From an uncultured Bacteroidales bacterium (GTDB lineage Bacteria; Bacteroidota; Bacteroidia; Bacteroidales; UBA932), in assembly GCA_934667175.1 (NCBI GenBank), contig CAKULN010000036.1, forward strand, positions 1 through 29,154: a stretch of 29,154 bases of DNA, written 5' to 3'. The notes beneath the pieces were generated by a model, which worked only from the letters and a program-made list of their open reading frames with translations, did no database searches and had not been told where the DNA came from. Below, piece after piece: positions 1 through 6,816 of the stretch. Within the stretch, counting starts at the first letter, position 1. Every line of letters begins with the position of its first letter. The translations under genes and the position numbers were made by a program.

Positions 1-608
1 TTAAACAAGAAAAACTCAAGCTGATCCGGTGTGACACCGCTCATTTTGTTAGCGATCTCCGACATGCGGCTTACATAAGAGGTGTACCCTTCGAAACTCT
101 GAAGGCGGTTCTGAACGACGGATTCAAACTCCAAAAACTTTGGCAGGTTTTCCCTGACCCTGGAGTCCAAGATCAAAGCTGGTTTGCCATCAACCTTATA
201 TTCAAAGAAATAAAGGATTTTACTGAGGGTAGATAATCCTACACCCTTTTTGCCAATCATGTCCATAAACATCGATTTGGTCAGATCTCTGTCATTCTTC
301 TCTTCCGCGATCTCAAGAACACTCCCTACGGCATTTCTGTGAGTGACAGGATTTCTGTAGCCTCCAGGGAAGCCCCACAAAAGCGCAAGAATAGCCTTGC
401 GCGCGGTGTCTTTCTCACTGAACACGTCTTTCCTTGTTATCCAGCAATAGCCGTCGTCATCTTTCTCAAGCCCATCAAGAACACTCTTGATTATGGGATA
501 GTCAGGAAAAAGATTAACCCACTTTCCATGCCGTGGATTGACCCGTATCGTCTTGATCATGGCACCCGGAGTTTGGATGCGTTGCTCAAACGAATAAATA
601 CTTTTCAT
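1..608 (-). CDS. OGG-fold (8-oxoguanine DNA glycosylase-like) protein, 3' end cut off by window edge
   Basis: An open minus-strand frame of 202 codons runs off the left edge, so the C-terminus is missing. The middle of the protein reads GKKGVGLSTLSKILYFF, then DGKPALILDSRV. This matches the helix-hairpin-helix of the OGG/HhH-GPD fold: a GVG turn, a Lys in 'LSK' where the catalytic lysine is expected, and an Asp in 'ILDSRV' where the catalytic aspartate sits. The bacterial OGG-fold family has the same 'SK..RFL ... ILDSRV' layout. The inferred role is recognition or excision of a modified base; the substrate is unknown. The start at 608 is uncertain, since in-frame ATGs at 635 and 653 are also possible. 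A TAnnTTTG box lies at 686-693 and four 11-bp repeats at 713-756, so the gene seems to have its own regulated promoter. Fold assignment is fairly sure; function is not. Confidence 0.6.
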   Translation of the reverse strand, partial: MKSIYSFEQRIQTPGAMIKTIRVNPRHGKWVNLFPDYPIIKSVLDGLEKDDDGYCWITRKDVFSEKDTARKAILALLWGFPGGYRNPVTHRNAVGSVLEIAEEKNDRDLTKSMFMDMIGKKGVGLSTLSKILYFFEYKVDGKPALILDSRVRENLPKFLEFESVVQNRLQSFEGYTSYVSRMSEIANKMSGVTPDQLEFFLF

Positions 609-685
609 AATATTGATTATATTAATAGGTTCCATCCTATAAGCGCTTCTCATACCTAAAACCGGCATTAAATCGTCTTACTTCG

Positions 686-693
686 CAAATATA
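686..693 (-). promoter_or_regulatory. -7 promoter box (TATATTTG) for the OGG-fold gene
   Basis: On the minus strand this reads TATATTTG, an exact match to the Bacteroidota TAnnTTTG -7 element. It lies 33-78 bp upstream of the candidate start codons. I see no TTTG at the usual 19-22 bp upstream distance; the 11-bp tandem repeats start there instead, which suggests activator-dependent or repressed transcription (inference). Confidence 0.4.
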
Positions 694-712
694 TTCAAAG
701 AACATCAATTCA

Positions 713-756
713 TTTGGTTCATATCTGGTCCAAATCTGGTTCATGTTTGGTCCATT
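713..756. repeat. Four tandem 11-bp repeats (consensus TYTGGTYCAWW)
   Basis: The four consecutive units are TTTGGTTCATA, TCTGGTCCAAA, TCTGGTTCATG and TTTGGTCCATT. The invariant core is T.TGGT.CA. The period is one helical turn, so a protein would meet every copy on the same DNA face. The array begins 20 bp upstream of the -7 box of the OGG-fold gene. It is best read as an operator or activator array; an iteron role is possible, but no Rep gene is visible. Confidence 0.65.
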
Positions 757-921
757 TGACATGCAGGGTTCAAATAGCTCCGTTTTCGGGGGCAGAATGG
801 CTATTCCGGCACCCGAAACTGGCTAATTATGATGGTCGGGGTGAGGAATATGGTGGTTTGCACCCCACGATGCCGATGGAAAGGGGCCCGGGTGCTAGAG
901 ACGGGTATTTGCACCCGGTGA
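757..921. other. Non-coding spacer with two hairpins
   Basis: I see no convincing gene between the 11-bp repeats and the nuclease remnant. Two inverted repeats are present: an imperfect one (780-790 with 812-822, about 9 of 11 pairs) and a perfect 8-bp one, CCGGGTGC at 888-895 with GCACCCGG at 911-918. The phrase TTGCACCC occurs at about 858 and 909. The only open frame here is compositionally unremarkable and was not called. Confidence 0.4.
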
Positions 922-1305
922 GATAGAGAAGCGGAGCCTTATAGATCACACGGGCGGGCGGATGCCGTGTGCTGGACCAAGGACAGGGTCTATGTCTTTG
1001 AGTTCAAAGTGGATGGGCCAGCGGAGAAGGCTTTGAGACAGATCGATGAGAAAGGGTATTTGATTCCGTACAGATTTGATGGCTTGGAAAACCATGAAGC
1101 CTCATCAGTAACGAAATTGGTCGCTGAGCCTGTCGAAGTGACCGGTCGTAACGCTTCGGGCGCTTCGACAGGCTCAGCGACCGAAGCTGGAAGAAGCTCA
1201 GCGGTCGAAGCTGGAGCTGTAAAAGAAAGGGTACTAGTCAAGGTGTGGGTCAACATCTCCACCCAGACCCGCACGATTGAATCCTGGAAAGTCTCCTTGG
1301 AATAG
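922..1305 (+). pseudogene. Remnant of AAA-ATPase-like / PD-(D/E)XK nuclease protein (C-terminal nuclease part only)
   Basis: Open reading from 922 (after a stop at 919-921) gives [13 protein letters not shown], then [10 protein letters not shown], then [18 protein letters not shown], and ends [17 protein letters not shown]. This is the C-terminal PD-(D/E)XK domain typical of the AAA-ATPase-like family with a DUF1703-type nuclease: Asp in GRADAV and Glu-x-Lys in FEFK. Intact members exceed 500 residues, and the whole ATPase part is missing. Between the conserved strands, about 35-40 extra residues are encoded by an in-frame palindromic repeat (1119-1214). The only start for the short frame is GTG at 967, which would cut off the catalytic Asp strand. 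I call it a decayed fragment rather than a working gene. Confidence 0.65.
1119..1214. repeat. CTTCGACAGGCTCAG-family palindromic repeat inside the nuclease remnant
   Basis: GGTCGCTGAGCCTGTCGAAG at 1119-1138 and its exact reverse complement at 1163-1182 form a 20-bp perfect stem with a 24-nt loop. A degenerate further copy follows at about 1191-1214 (AAGCTCAGCGGTCGAAGC). The same family recurs at 16676-16817 and 19223-19244. The insert keeps the reading frame of the surrounding coding remnant. Confidence 0.85.
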
Positions 1306-1356
1306 AAAAGGCGACCGGAAAAACCAGCCGCCATATTCAAGTATTGAGTGACTCCT

Positions 1357-2691
1357 CTACTTCATCGTAACCGAGATGACATAGTCCTCTGCAGGCAGAT
1401 CGGTAGGGAGGGTGATGAAGAGTTTCTCCCCTACTTTCTTCGTCGCAAGGGCGGAACCGTCCGCCAATGCGGTCACGGACTTAATCTTGGCCTTCTTGGC
1501 GACCGGAATCTCAAGGACAGCGCCAGAGGTTTGGAGCACATGGACATAGAAAGTCTTGCCTCCGGCCAGAGGGGCGGTTGTGACACCCCACTCCTGTTCG
1601 GAGATAGGGCCGGGACCGCAGCCTTTTATGGACTCGGAATTGACTTTCATCCACTGGCCGATCTCTTTCAGCAATGCAAGCGCAGCCTCTGGCAGACGGC
1701 CATCCGCGCGTGGGCCGATGTTCAGCAGAAGGTTCGAGTTAAGAGAAACGGCCTTGGCCAAAGTCGCGATGAGCTGGGCGGCAGTCTTGTAATCACGGTC
1801 GGAGACACTGTAGCCCCAAGTGTGGTTCATCGTCTGACACATCTCGAGAGGCAGTTTGTCACTTACCATCTGGCCTTCTGAATAGCCGGCGGTGTTCTGC
1901 CCCGGAAGATCCCTCTCAAACATCTGAAAATCCTCTCCCTCAATAGGTTGGATATGATGATTGTTGCCAATCAAGCATGCCGGATCGACTGAGTGAATAT
2001 ATTCATAAAACTCCGGCATCTTCCAGTTGAAAGGAATCGAGTCGCGCTTGTGGTCCCAATAACCGTCGAACCAGAGGGCGCGGACAGGGGCGTACTGCGT
2101 CATCAACTCCTTGACCTGCCGCTTCATGAAGTCAAGATAGTGGTCGTAGTCAGGGTGGTCACCCTTGCGGCCAGTGTTGCGTCCAGACTCTCCGATCGGG
2201 AAATCTTCCCTGATCCAGTCAAGGATGGAATAGTAGAACTGGAGGCTGAGGCCCTCCTTGTGGCAGGCATCGGCGAGATCCCTCATCACGTCCTTTCCCC
2301 AAGGGGTAGCCTTGACGATGTTGTAGTCCGAAGCCTTGGTGTCAAACATGGAGAATCCATCATGATGACGTGAAGTGATTGTCACATAGCCGGCCCCGGC
2401 ATCCTTGAATGCCTTCACCCACTCCTCGGCGTTGTAGCCGGCCGGATAGAAAGCGGAGGCCGCGTGGGCATATTCATCCTTGTTCAGGCCGCCAAGATTA
2501 AGATACCACTCCCCTTGCGCGTACGAAGCGTATATTCCCCAATGCAGGAATATTCCGAAGCGGTCATTGACGAGCTGCCTGCGAGCCTCAAGGTTCTCCG
2601 GGGTAGGCTGGTAGTGGTTCTGTGAATATCCCGACGCGGCGGTCACGAGTGAAAGGCAAAGTGCCAGAATGGTGGTTTTCAATGTCTTCAT
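1357..2691 (-). CDS. Secreted alpha-L-fucosidase, GH29
   Basis: This 444-residue protein has a signal peptide (Lys-rich start, hydrophobic core, cleavage near residue 24). GH29 marks are FGIFLHWGIY (45-54), the HHDGFSMFD stretch (109-117), and LWFDG with D209 as probable nucleophile. NLLLNIGPRADGRLP lies about three quarters along, and a small beta domain ends the protein. It removes terminal L-fucose from glycans in the periplasm or at the surface, with retention. It is last in the GH2-SDR-uxuA-GH29 run, 54 bp after uxuA, with a hairpin between. The fucP and fucI genes at 20.2-23.3 kb would use the released fucose. The acid/base residue, which varies in GH29, was not assigned, so linkage preference cannot be told. 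Confidence 0.93.
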   Translation of the reverse strand: MKTLKTTILALCLSLVTAASGYSQNHYQPTPENLEARRQLVNDRFGIFLHWGIYASYAQGEWYLNLGGLNKDEYAHAASAFYPAGYNAEEWVKAFKDAGAGYVTITSRHHDGFSMFDTKASDYNIVKATPWGKDVMRDLADACHKEGLSLQFYYSILDWIREDFPIGESGRNTGRKGDHPDYDHYLDFMKRQVKELMTQYAPVRALWFDGYWDHKRDSIPFNWKMPEFYEYIHSVDPACLIGNNHHIQPIEGEDFQMFERDLPGQNTAGYSEGQMVSDKLPLEMCQTMNHTWGYSVSDRDYKTAAQLIATLAKAVSLNSNLLLNIGPRADGRLPEAALALLKEIGQWMKVNSESIKGCGPGPISEQEWGVTTAPLAGGKTFYVHVLQTSGAVLEIPVAKKAKIKSVTALADGSALATKKVGEKLFITLPTDLPAEDYVISVTMK

Positions 2692-2712
2692 TGTGAATAT
2701 GATGTTGATGAA

Positions 2713-2739
2713 GCCGGCGGGGCATTCCGCTCCACCGGC
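2713..2739. repeat. Intergenic hairpin between uxuA and the fucosidase gene
   Basis: GCCGGCGG (2713-2720) pairs with CCACCGGC (2732-2739), 7 of 8 pairs plus one G-T, with an 11-nt loop. It lies just 3' of the uxuA stop codon and has no following T-run. It is more likely an mRNA-stabilising or processing hairpin than a full terminator (inference). Confidence 0.45.
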
Positions 2740-2745
2740 CGATAA

Positions 2746-3936
2746 TTATTTCTCAGGGTATAACGATCCGGCTATGCCCATCTGAAGGCCACGCAACTCG
2801 GCGATGCCCCTCATCCTGCCATAGCATGAATATCCCGGATTGGATTTCTTCTGGAGGTCATCGCACATCCTGTGGCCGTGGTCAGGACGGCAGAAGACAC
2901 GGAATTTCCGCTCCTGCATCACCTCCAGCAGGGTCTTCATCATTCCGTACATGTCCACGTCACCAGCCAAGTGCGTGTCCTCGAAATAGTTGCCCTCCGC
3001 GTCACGTCTCGTGCTTCTGAAATGCACGAAATCAGTCCTGTCTCCGAACTCGCGCATCATCCCGACGAGATCGTTGTCAGCCCTGATGCCGAACGAGCCG
3101 GTGCAGAGACAAAGTCCGTTGGACCAGTTAGGAACGGCAGCGATGAGCTTGCGGAAGTCCTCGGCTGTGGAAAGGATTCTCGGAAGGCCGAGAATCGGGA
3201 ACGGAGGGTCGTCCGGATGGATCACCATCCTTACTCCAACCTCGTCAGCCACCGGGCAGATCTGGCTCAGGAAGAAGATCAGGTTGCTTCTAAGTTTCTC
3301 GGAATCAATCCCGTCGTACCTTTCAAGTTCCTTTCTGAACTGATCCAGAGTGAAACTTTCCTCACTGCCTGGAAGGCCAGCGATCATCGTGCGGGTGAGT
3401 TTGTGGATCTCCTCGGCGTCCATCTTCTCGAAACGGGCTTTGGCCTTGGCGATGTCCTCGGCTGAATATTCCTTCTCCGCCCCTTTTCTTTTCAGGATGA
3501 AGAGATCGAACGCCAGCAGGGCCGCGCGCTCGAAACGCAGGCAGGTAGAGCCGTCCGGAAGCCTGTAGTCCAAGTCTGTACGAGTCCAGTCCAGCACCGG
3601 CATGAAGTTATAGGTCACGCACTTGATGCCGCACTCGGAGAGATTGCGGAGAGTCTGCTTGTAGTTCTCGATGTACTGGAGATAGTCTCCCGTCTGGGTC
3701 TTGATGTGCTCATGAACAGGCACGCTCTCGACCACGCTCCAAGTAAGCCCCCAGTCCGCGATCATCTTCTGACGGGCCTTGATCTCCTCGACAGGCCAGA
3801 CCTGGCCGTTAGGAATATGATGAAGCGCGTGAACGATGTCAGTCACGCCAGTCTGACGAATATAATCCAAGGAGATCGGATCGTTCGGGCCGTACCACCT
3901 CCAGCTCTCCCGCATCAAAAATATATTCTTATTCAT
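2746..3936 (-). CDS. uxuA: Mannonate dehydratase
   Basis: UxuA dehydrates D-mannonate to 2-keto-3-deoxy-D-gluconate in the hexuronate pathway. The frame starting at 3936 encodes 396 residues, the normal size. It begins [19 protein letters not shown], matching the conserved UxuA N-terminus (RWYGP, then a TGV..IV.ALHHIP motif). HPDDPP in the middle and a CRPDHGH motif near the C-terminus fit the metal-binding TIM-barrel. The open frame continues 45 codons further upstream to 4071, but that stretch reads through a structured intergenic repeat, so I reject it. The neighbouring SDR gene supplies the preceding step (fructuronate to mannonate), 162 bp upstream on the same strand. Confidence 0.95.
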   Translation of the reverse strand: MNKNIFLMRESWRWYGPNDPISLDYIRQTGVTDIVHALHHIPNGQVWPVEEIKARQKMIADWGLTWSVVESVPVHEHIKTQTGDYLQYIENYKQTLRNLSECGIKCVTYNFMPVLDWTRTDLDYRLPDGSTCLRFERAALLAFDLFILKRKGAEKEYSAEDIAKAKARFEKMDAEEIHKLTRTMIAGLPGSEESFTLDQFRKELERYDGIDSEKLRSNLIFFLSQICPVADEVGVRMVIHPDDPPFPILGLPRILSTAEDFRKLIAAVPNWSNGLCLCTGSFGIRADNDLVGMMREFGDRTDFVHFRSTRRDAEGNYFEDTHLAGDVDMYGMMKTLLEVMQERKFRVFCRPDHGHRMCDDLQKKSNPGYSCYGRMRGIAELRGLQMGIAGSLYPEK

Positions 3937-3981
3937 TTTCAATTCTAAATATTCATTTAAAAGTAAATCATATATAGCCGA

Positions 3982-4066
3982 ACACTCGGAGCGTAGCGAC
4001 CGAAGGGGTTTCGGGGAATCCTTTCCCCGTGCCCCTCTGGGGCTGTCACGTAGTGACTGGGGGTTG
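3982..4066. repeat. Structured intergenic repeat with serial hairpins upstream of uxuA
   Basis: Adjacent small stems are CCGAA/TTCGG (4000-4014), a 7-bp stem CGGGGAA/TTCCCCG (4012-4029), GCCCC/GGGGC with a 3-nt loop (4031-4043), and GTCAC/GTGAC with a 3-nt loop (4045-4057). The first two overlap and would exclude one another. Two related phrases, CGTAGCGACCGAAGGGG and CGTAGTGACTGGGGG, look like diverged direct copies. It occupies most of the 162-bp gap between the SDR gene and uxuA. Confidence 0.6.
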
Positions 4067-4098
4067 AGCAAAAAGCAACTTTTTCAATTTAGCAAAAG

Positions 4099-4917
4099 CT
4101 AAATCGAAAAAGCGTCAAAACCTCCGTCAACTACGTTAATCGTTCCTGTAACAGCCTTGGAAGCGTCTGAGGCCAACCAGTGAAGGGTTCCGAGAAGTTC
4201 CTCCGGCTCAAGGAAACGTCCGAACGGGGTGTGGGAGAGAATCTTGTGCGAGCGGTCGGTCAGACTGCCGTCAGGGTTTGTGAGCAGGGAACGGTTCTGG
4301 TTAGTGAGCAGGAATCCCGGAGCGATAGCGTTGACCCTGAGTCCCTCGCCGAACTTGATGGCAAGCTCGCCGGCCAGATACTTGGTCCAGTTGGCCACAG
4401 CGGCCTTGGCGACACCGTAGCCAGCCACGCGGGTAAGAGGCCTTAATGATGTCTCGCTGCAGAAATTGATGATCGAGCCTTTCTTCTTCTCGACCATAGC
4501 CTTTGCAAAGACCATGGTAGGGAGGACGGTGCCGAACAAGTTGAGATCCACAACCTTGCGCACAGCATCCACATCCAGGTCGAAGATAGTCTTCTCAGGC
4601 GGAACTGTCGCGGAGGCCATGTTCCCTCCAGCCGCGTTCAGAAGAATGTCAATCCCACCGAACTTCTCCACAATCTCCTTGCAGTTGGCCTCAAGGGTCT
4701 CCTTGTCAAGCACATTGGTAGGCAGGAAGCATGCCTCACCACCCTCAGCCTTGATCTCGGCAACAATGGCCTCACCCTTATCAGCTGCCCTGTCAAGATC
4801 CAGAAGCGCTACTTTCGCTCCCTGAGCAGCGAAATATTTCACGATGGTCGCACCGAGAACCCCGCAGGCTCCGGTCATCACGACCACCTTACCTTTGATG
4901 TCAAAAAGATTTTCCAT
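4099..4917 (-). CDS. SDR-family D-mannonate oxidoreductase (fructuronate reductase)
   Basis: This is a 272-residue classical short-chain dehydrogenase. The Rossmann glycine motif is TGACGVLG (15-22), NAAGG follows at about 94-98, a Ser of the SETS stretch (154-157) is likely catalytic, and Y167 with K171 form YxxxK. The C-terminal VDGGFDAF end is typical. In Bacillota and Bacteroidota an SDR of this type next to uxuA reduces D-fructuronate to D-mannonate with NAD(P)H, replacing the unrelated E. coli UxuB. It lies 21 bp downstream of the GH2 gene and precedes uxuA, all on one strand, so co-transcription is likely. Substrate is inferred from neighbours; the fold is certain. Confidence 0.85.
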   Translation of the reverse strand: MENLFDIKGKVVVMTGACGVLGATIVKYFAAQGAKVALLDLDRAADKGEAIVAEIKAEGGEACFLPTNVLDKETLEANCKEIVEKFGGIDILLNAAGGNMASATVPPEKTIFDLDVDAVRKVVDLNLFGTVLPTMVFAKAMVEKKKGSIINFCSETSLRPLTRVAGYGVAKAAVANWTKYLAGELAIKFGEGLRVNAIAPGFLLTNQNRSLLTNPDGSLTDRSHKILSHTPFGRFLEPEELLGTLHWLASDASKAVTGTINVVDGGFDAFSI

Positions 4918-4938
4918 AATTGTCTCTATTTGTTAAAG

Positions 4939-6798
4939 TTATTTTACTGGCATTGATTTGATCACCTTAGCGTTGATTTCTCTCAACTTCTTCTCATCCA
5001 CCTTGATGACCTTACGATCATAGGTCATAAGACCGTTGACCTCACCTTCGACATCGGTGGTCTGGGTGTAAACGGCGCCGCAGACTCCCTGCTTTACCAG
5101 AAGGATAAGATGCTCCGCGAAGTTTTCATATTCCTTAAGGACCTCATCTCCGTTCTTGTACTGGACATATCCCCAGTTGCGGTCAGTCTGCCAAAGATGG
5201 CCCTCCAGCGGAAGTCCTATGCCACCGAACTCTCCCACGACATTGGCCATCTTTGTTTCCCAAAGGTACATCGCAGGATATGGATAGTGGTGGTTGTCCA
5301 TAATGTCGCCGCAGTCCGGCTCCCAGTTGCCACCGGAAGACATATTGATAAGCCTTGTAGGATCCTGAGCCCTTGTGAACTCGACCGCGGCCTTGGTGTC
5401 GAACTGGCTCCAAGCCTCGTTGAACGGAACCCACATCACAATGCACGGGAACTTCTTGACCTGCGCGATGATCTCGGACCATTCCTTATAATAATTGGCC
5501 TTGGCCTGAGGTGTGGCAGGGAAATCGGTGCCTTCGTTGTAGTTATGCACTCCCCACTTGTTGAGGTTGTTGGAGCCGAAGCAAGGCATGTCCTGCCAAA
5601 CGAGCATTCCGATCTGGTCGCAATAGTAGAACCAACGTGACGGCTCGACTTTGATGTGCTTGCGGATCATGTTGAATCCGAAATCCTTGGTTTTCTGAAT
5701 ATCATACCTCAGAGCCTCGTCTGTCGGAGCGGTGTAGAGTCCGTCCGGCCACCATCCCTGGTCAAGAGGACCGAACTGGAAAAGAGGCTGACCGTTGAGT
5801 CCCAAAAGATTCGTGTTCTTGTTCTTCGTGTAAAGCGACACCTCGCGCATGGCGGTATAGCCATCGACAGAATCGATGGTCTTTCCGCCGCGTACCACAG
5901 ATATCCTGAGACCGTACAGATAAGGCGAATCAGGAGACCACAACTGAGCATCTTTCACAGGCAGCGTTACAGTACCGCCTGGAACCGTCATGCCCTGGGC
6001 GATCACCTTGGACGAAGCGTTTTCCGTGGAATAACCGACACCGCCTTCAAGGAGAGCCACCTTCACAATGTCTCCTTCCTGAACACCTTCAGCGGCCACA
6101 TTAACATCCAACGTACCCGCCTTGATGTCAGAGACAGCATAATAGTCAACGATATGTGACTTGGCGACCGGTTCGATCCAGACACTCTGCCATATTCCAG
6201 AAACGGCCGTGTACCAGATTCCATTAGGGTTCTTGACCTGCTTGCCGCGTGGTTGGAAATCGTTGTCCGTGGCGTCAAGCACCCTTACGGCCAGCCGGTT
6301 CTCTCCATTCTTAAGGTAAGGAGTGACATCAAACGAGAAGTGAGTATAGCCACCCGTATGTCTTCCAACCTGAATGTCATTGACATACACATCAGCCTGC
6401 CAATCCACCGCCTCAAAGTTAAGAATAAGCCTCTTTCCTTTCCATGCGGACGGCACCTTGAATGTGGTCTTGTACCAAAGAGCGTCTTCCGGAGTCAGCG
6501 TGCGGCCGACACCCGAAAGGGATGACTCCACAGCGAACGGCACGAGGATATTCCCGTCAAATTTTTCCGGAAGCGCGTTGTCTTTAGAGGTTATTGAATA
6601 TTCCCACAGTCCGTTGAGGGACTTCCACTCGGAGCGGACCATTTGAGGACGAGGGTATTCCTGATGGACGTTCGAAGGGGTTACCTCCTCAGCCCAGGAT
6701 GTGCGGATGTGCTTGCCGACAGGAGCCCATTCCTGAGCATAAGCAGTTCCGGTGGCCATGATAGCCAATGCCAGAAACGCGAAAAAACGATTATTCAT
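4939..6798 (-). CDS. Secreted glycoside hydrolase family 2 (beta-glycosidase; substrate uncertain)
   Basis: This 619-residue protein has a signal peptide ending near AYAQ (22). Domain order is GH2 sugar-binding jelly roll (about 45-220; SLNGLWEYSI, WYKTTFKVP, YVNDIQVGRHTGGYTHF), an immunoglobulin-like sandwich (about 220-330), and a TIM barrel. The acid/base is probably E461 in VPFNEAW and the nucleophile E523 in VVGEFGG. It lacks the extra C-terminal domains of LacZ-type enzymes. The mannonate-pathway genes directly downstream suggest beta-glucuronidase, but beta-galactosidase and other GH2 activities cannot be excluded from sequence alone. It begins 18 bp after the HerA-like gene, so it may be read from an upstream promoter; I see no convincing promoter in the gap. 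Confidence 0.88.
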   Translation of the reverse strand: MNNRFFAFLALAIMATGTAYAQEWAPVGKHIRTSWAEEVTPSNVHQEYPRPQMVRSEWKSLNGLWEYSITSKDNALPEKFDGNILVPFAVESSLSGVGRTLTPEDALWYKTTFKVPSAWKGKRLILNFEAVDWQADVYVNDIQVGRHTGGYTHFSFDVTPYLKNGENRLAVRVLDATDNDFQPRGKQVKNPNGIWYTAVSGIWQSVWIEPVAKSHIVDYYAVSDIKAGTLDVNVAAEGVQEGDIVKVALLEGGVGYSTENASSKVIAQGMTVPGGTVTLPVKDAQLWSPDSPYLYGLRISVVRGGKTIDSVDGYTAMREVSLYTKNKNTNLLGLNGQPLFQFGPLDQGWWPDGLYTAPTDEALRYDIQKTKDFGFNMIRKHIKVEPSRWFYYCDQIGMLVWQDMPCFGSNNLNKWGVHNYNEGTDFPATPQAKANYYKEWSEIIAQVKKFPCIVMWVPFNEAWSQFDTKAAVEFTRAQDPTRLINMSSGGNWEPDCGDIMDNHHYPYPAMYLWETKMANVVGEFGGIGLPLEGHLWQTDRNWGYVQYKNGDEVLKEYENFAEHLILLVKQGVCGAVYTQTTDVEGEVNGLMTYDRKVIKVDEKKLREINAKVIKSMPVK

Positions 6799-6816
6799 TG
6801 AACTCAGTTATTAGTG

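Noticed and set aside
339..659. 106-residue plus-strand frame near the left edge
   Set aside because: It is the shadow of the minus-strand OGG-fold gene, which explains the conserved features better.
713..756. CRISPR array or replication iterons
   Set aside because: Units are 11 bp with no spacers and no Cas or Rep gene nearby; an operator array is simpler.
990..1340. 116-residue minus-strand frame over the nuclease remnant
   Set aside because: The opposite strand carries the recognisable PD-(D/E)XK motifs.
3937..4071. 45-residue N-terminal extension of UxuA
   Set aside because: The stretch translates a hairpin-rich repeat and is absent from the family; the conserved N-terminus begins at 3936.
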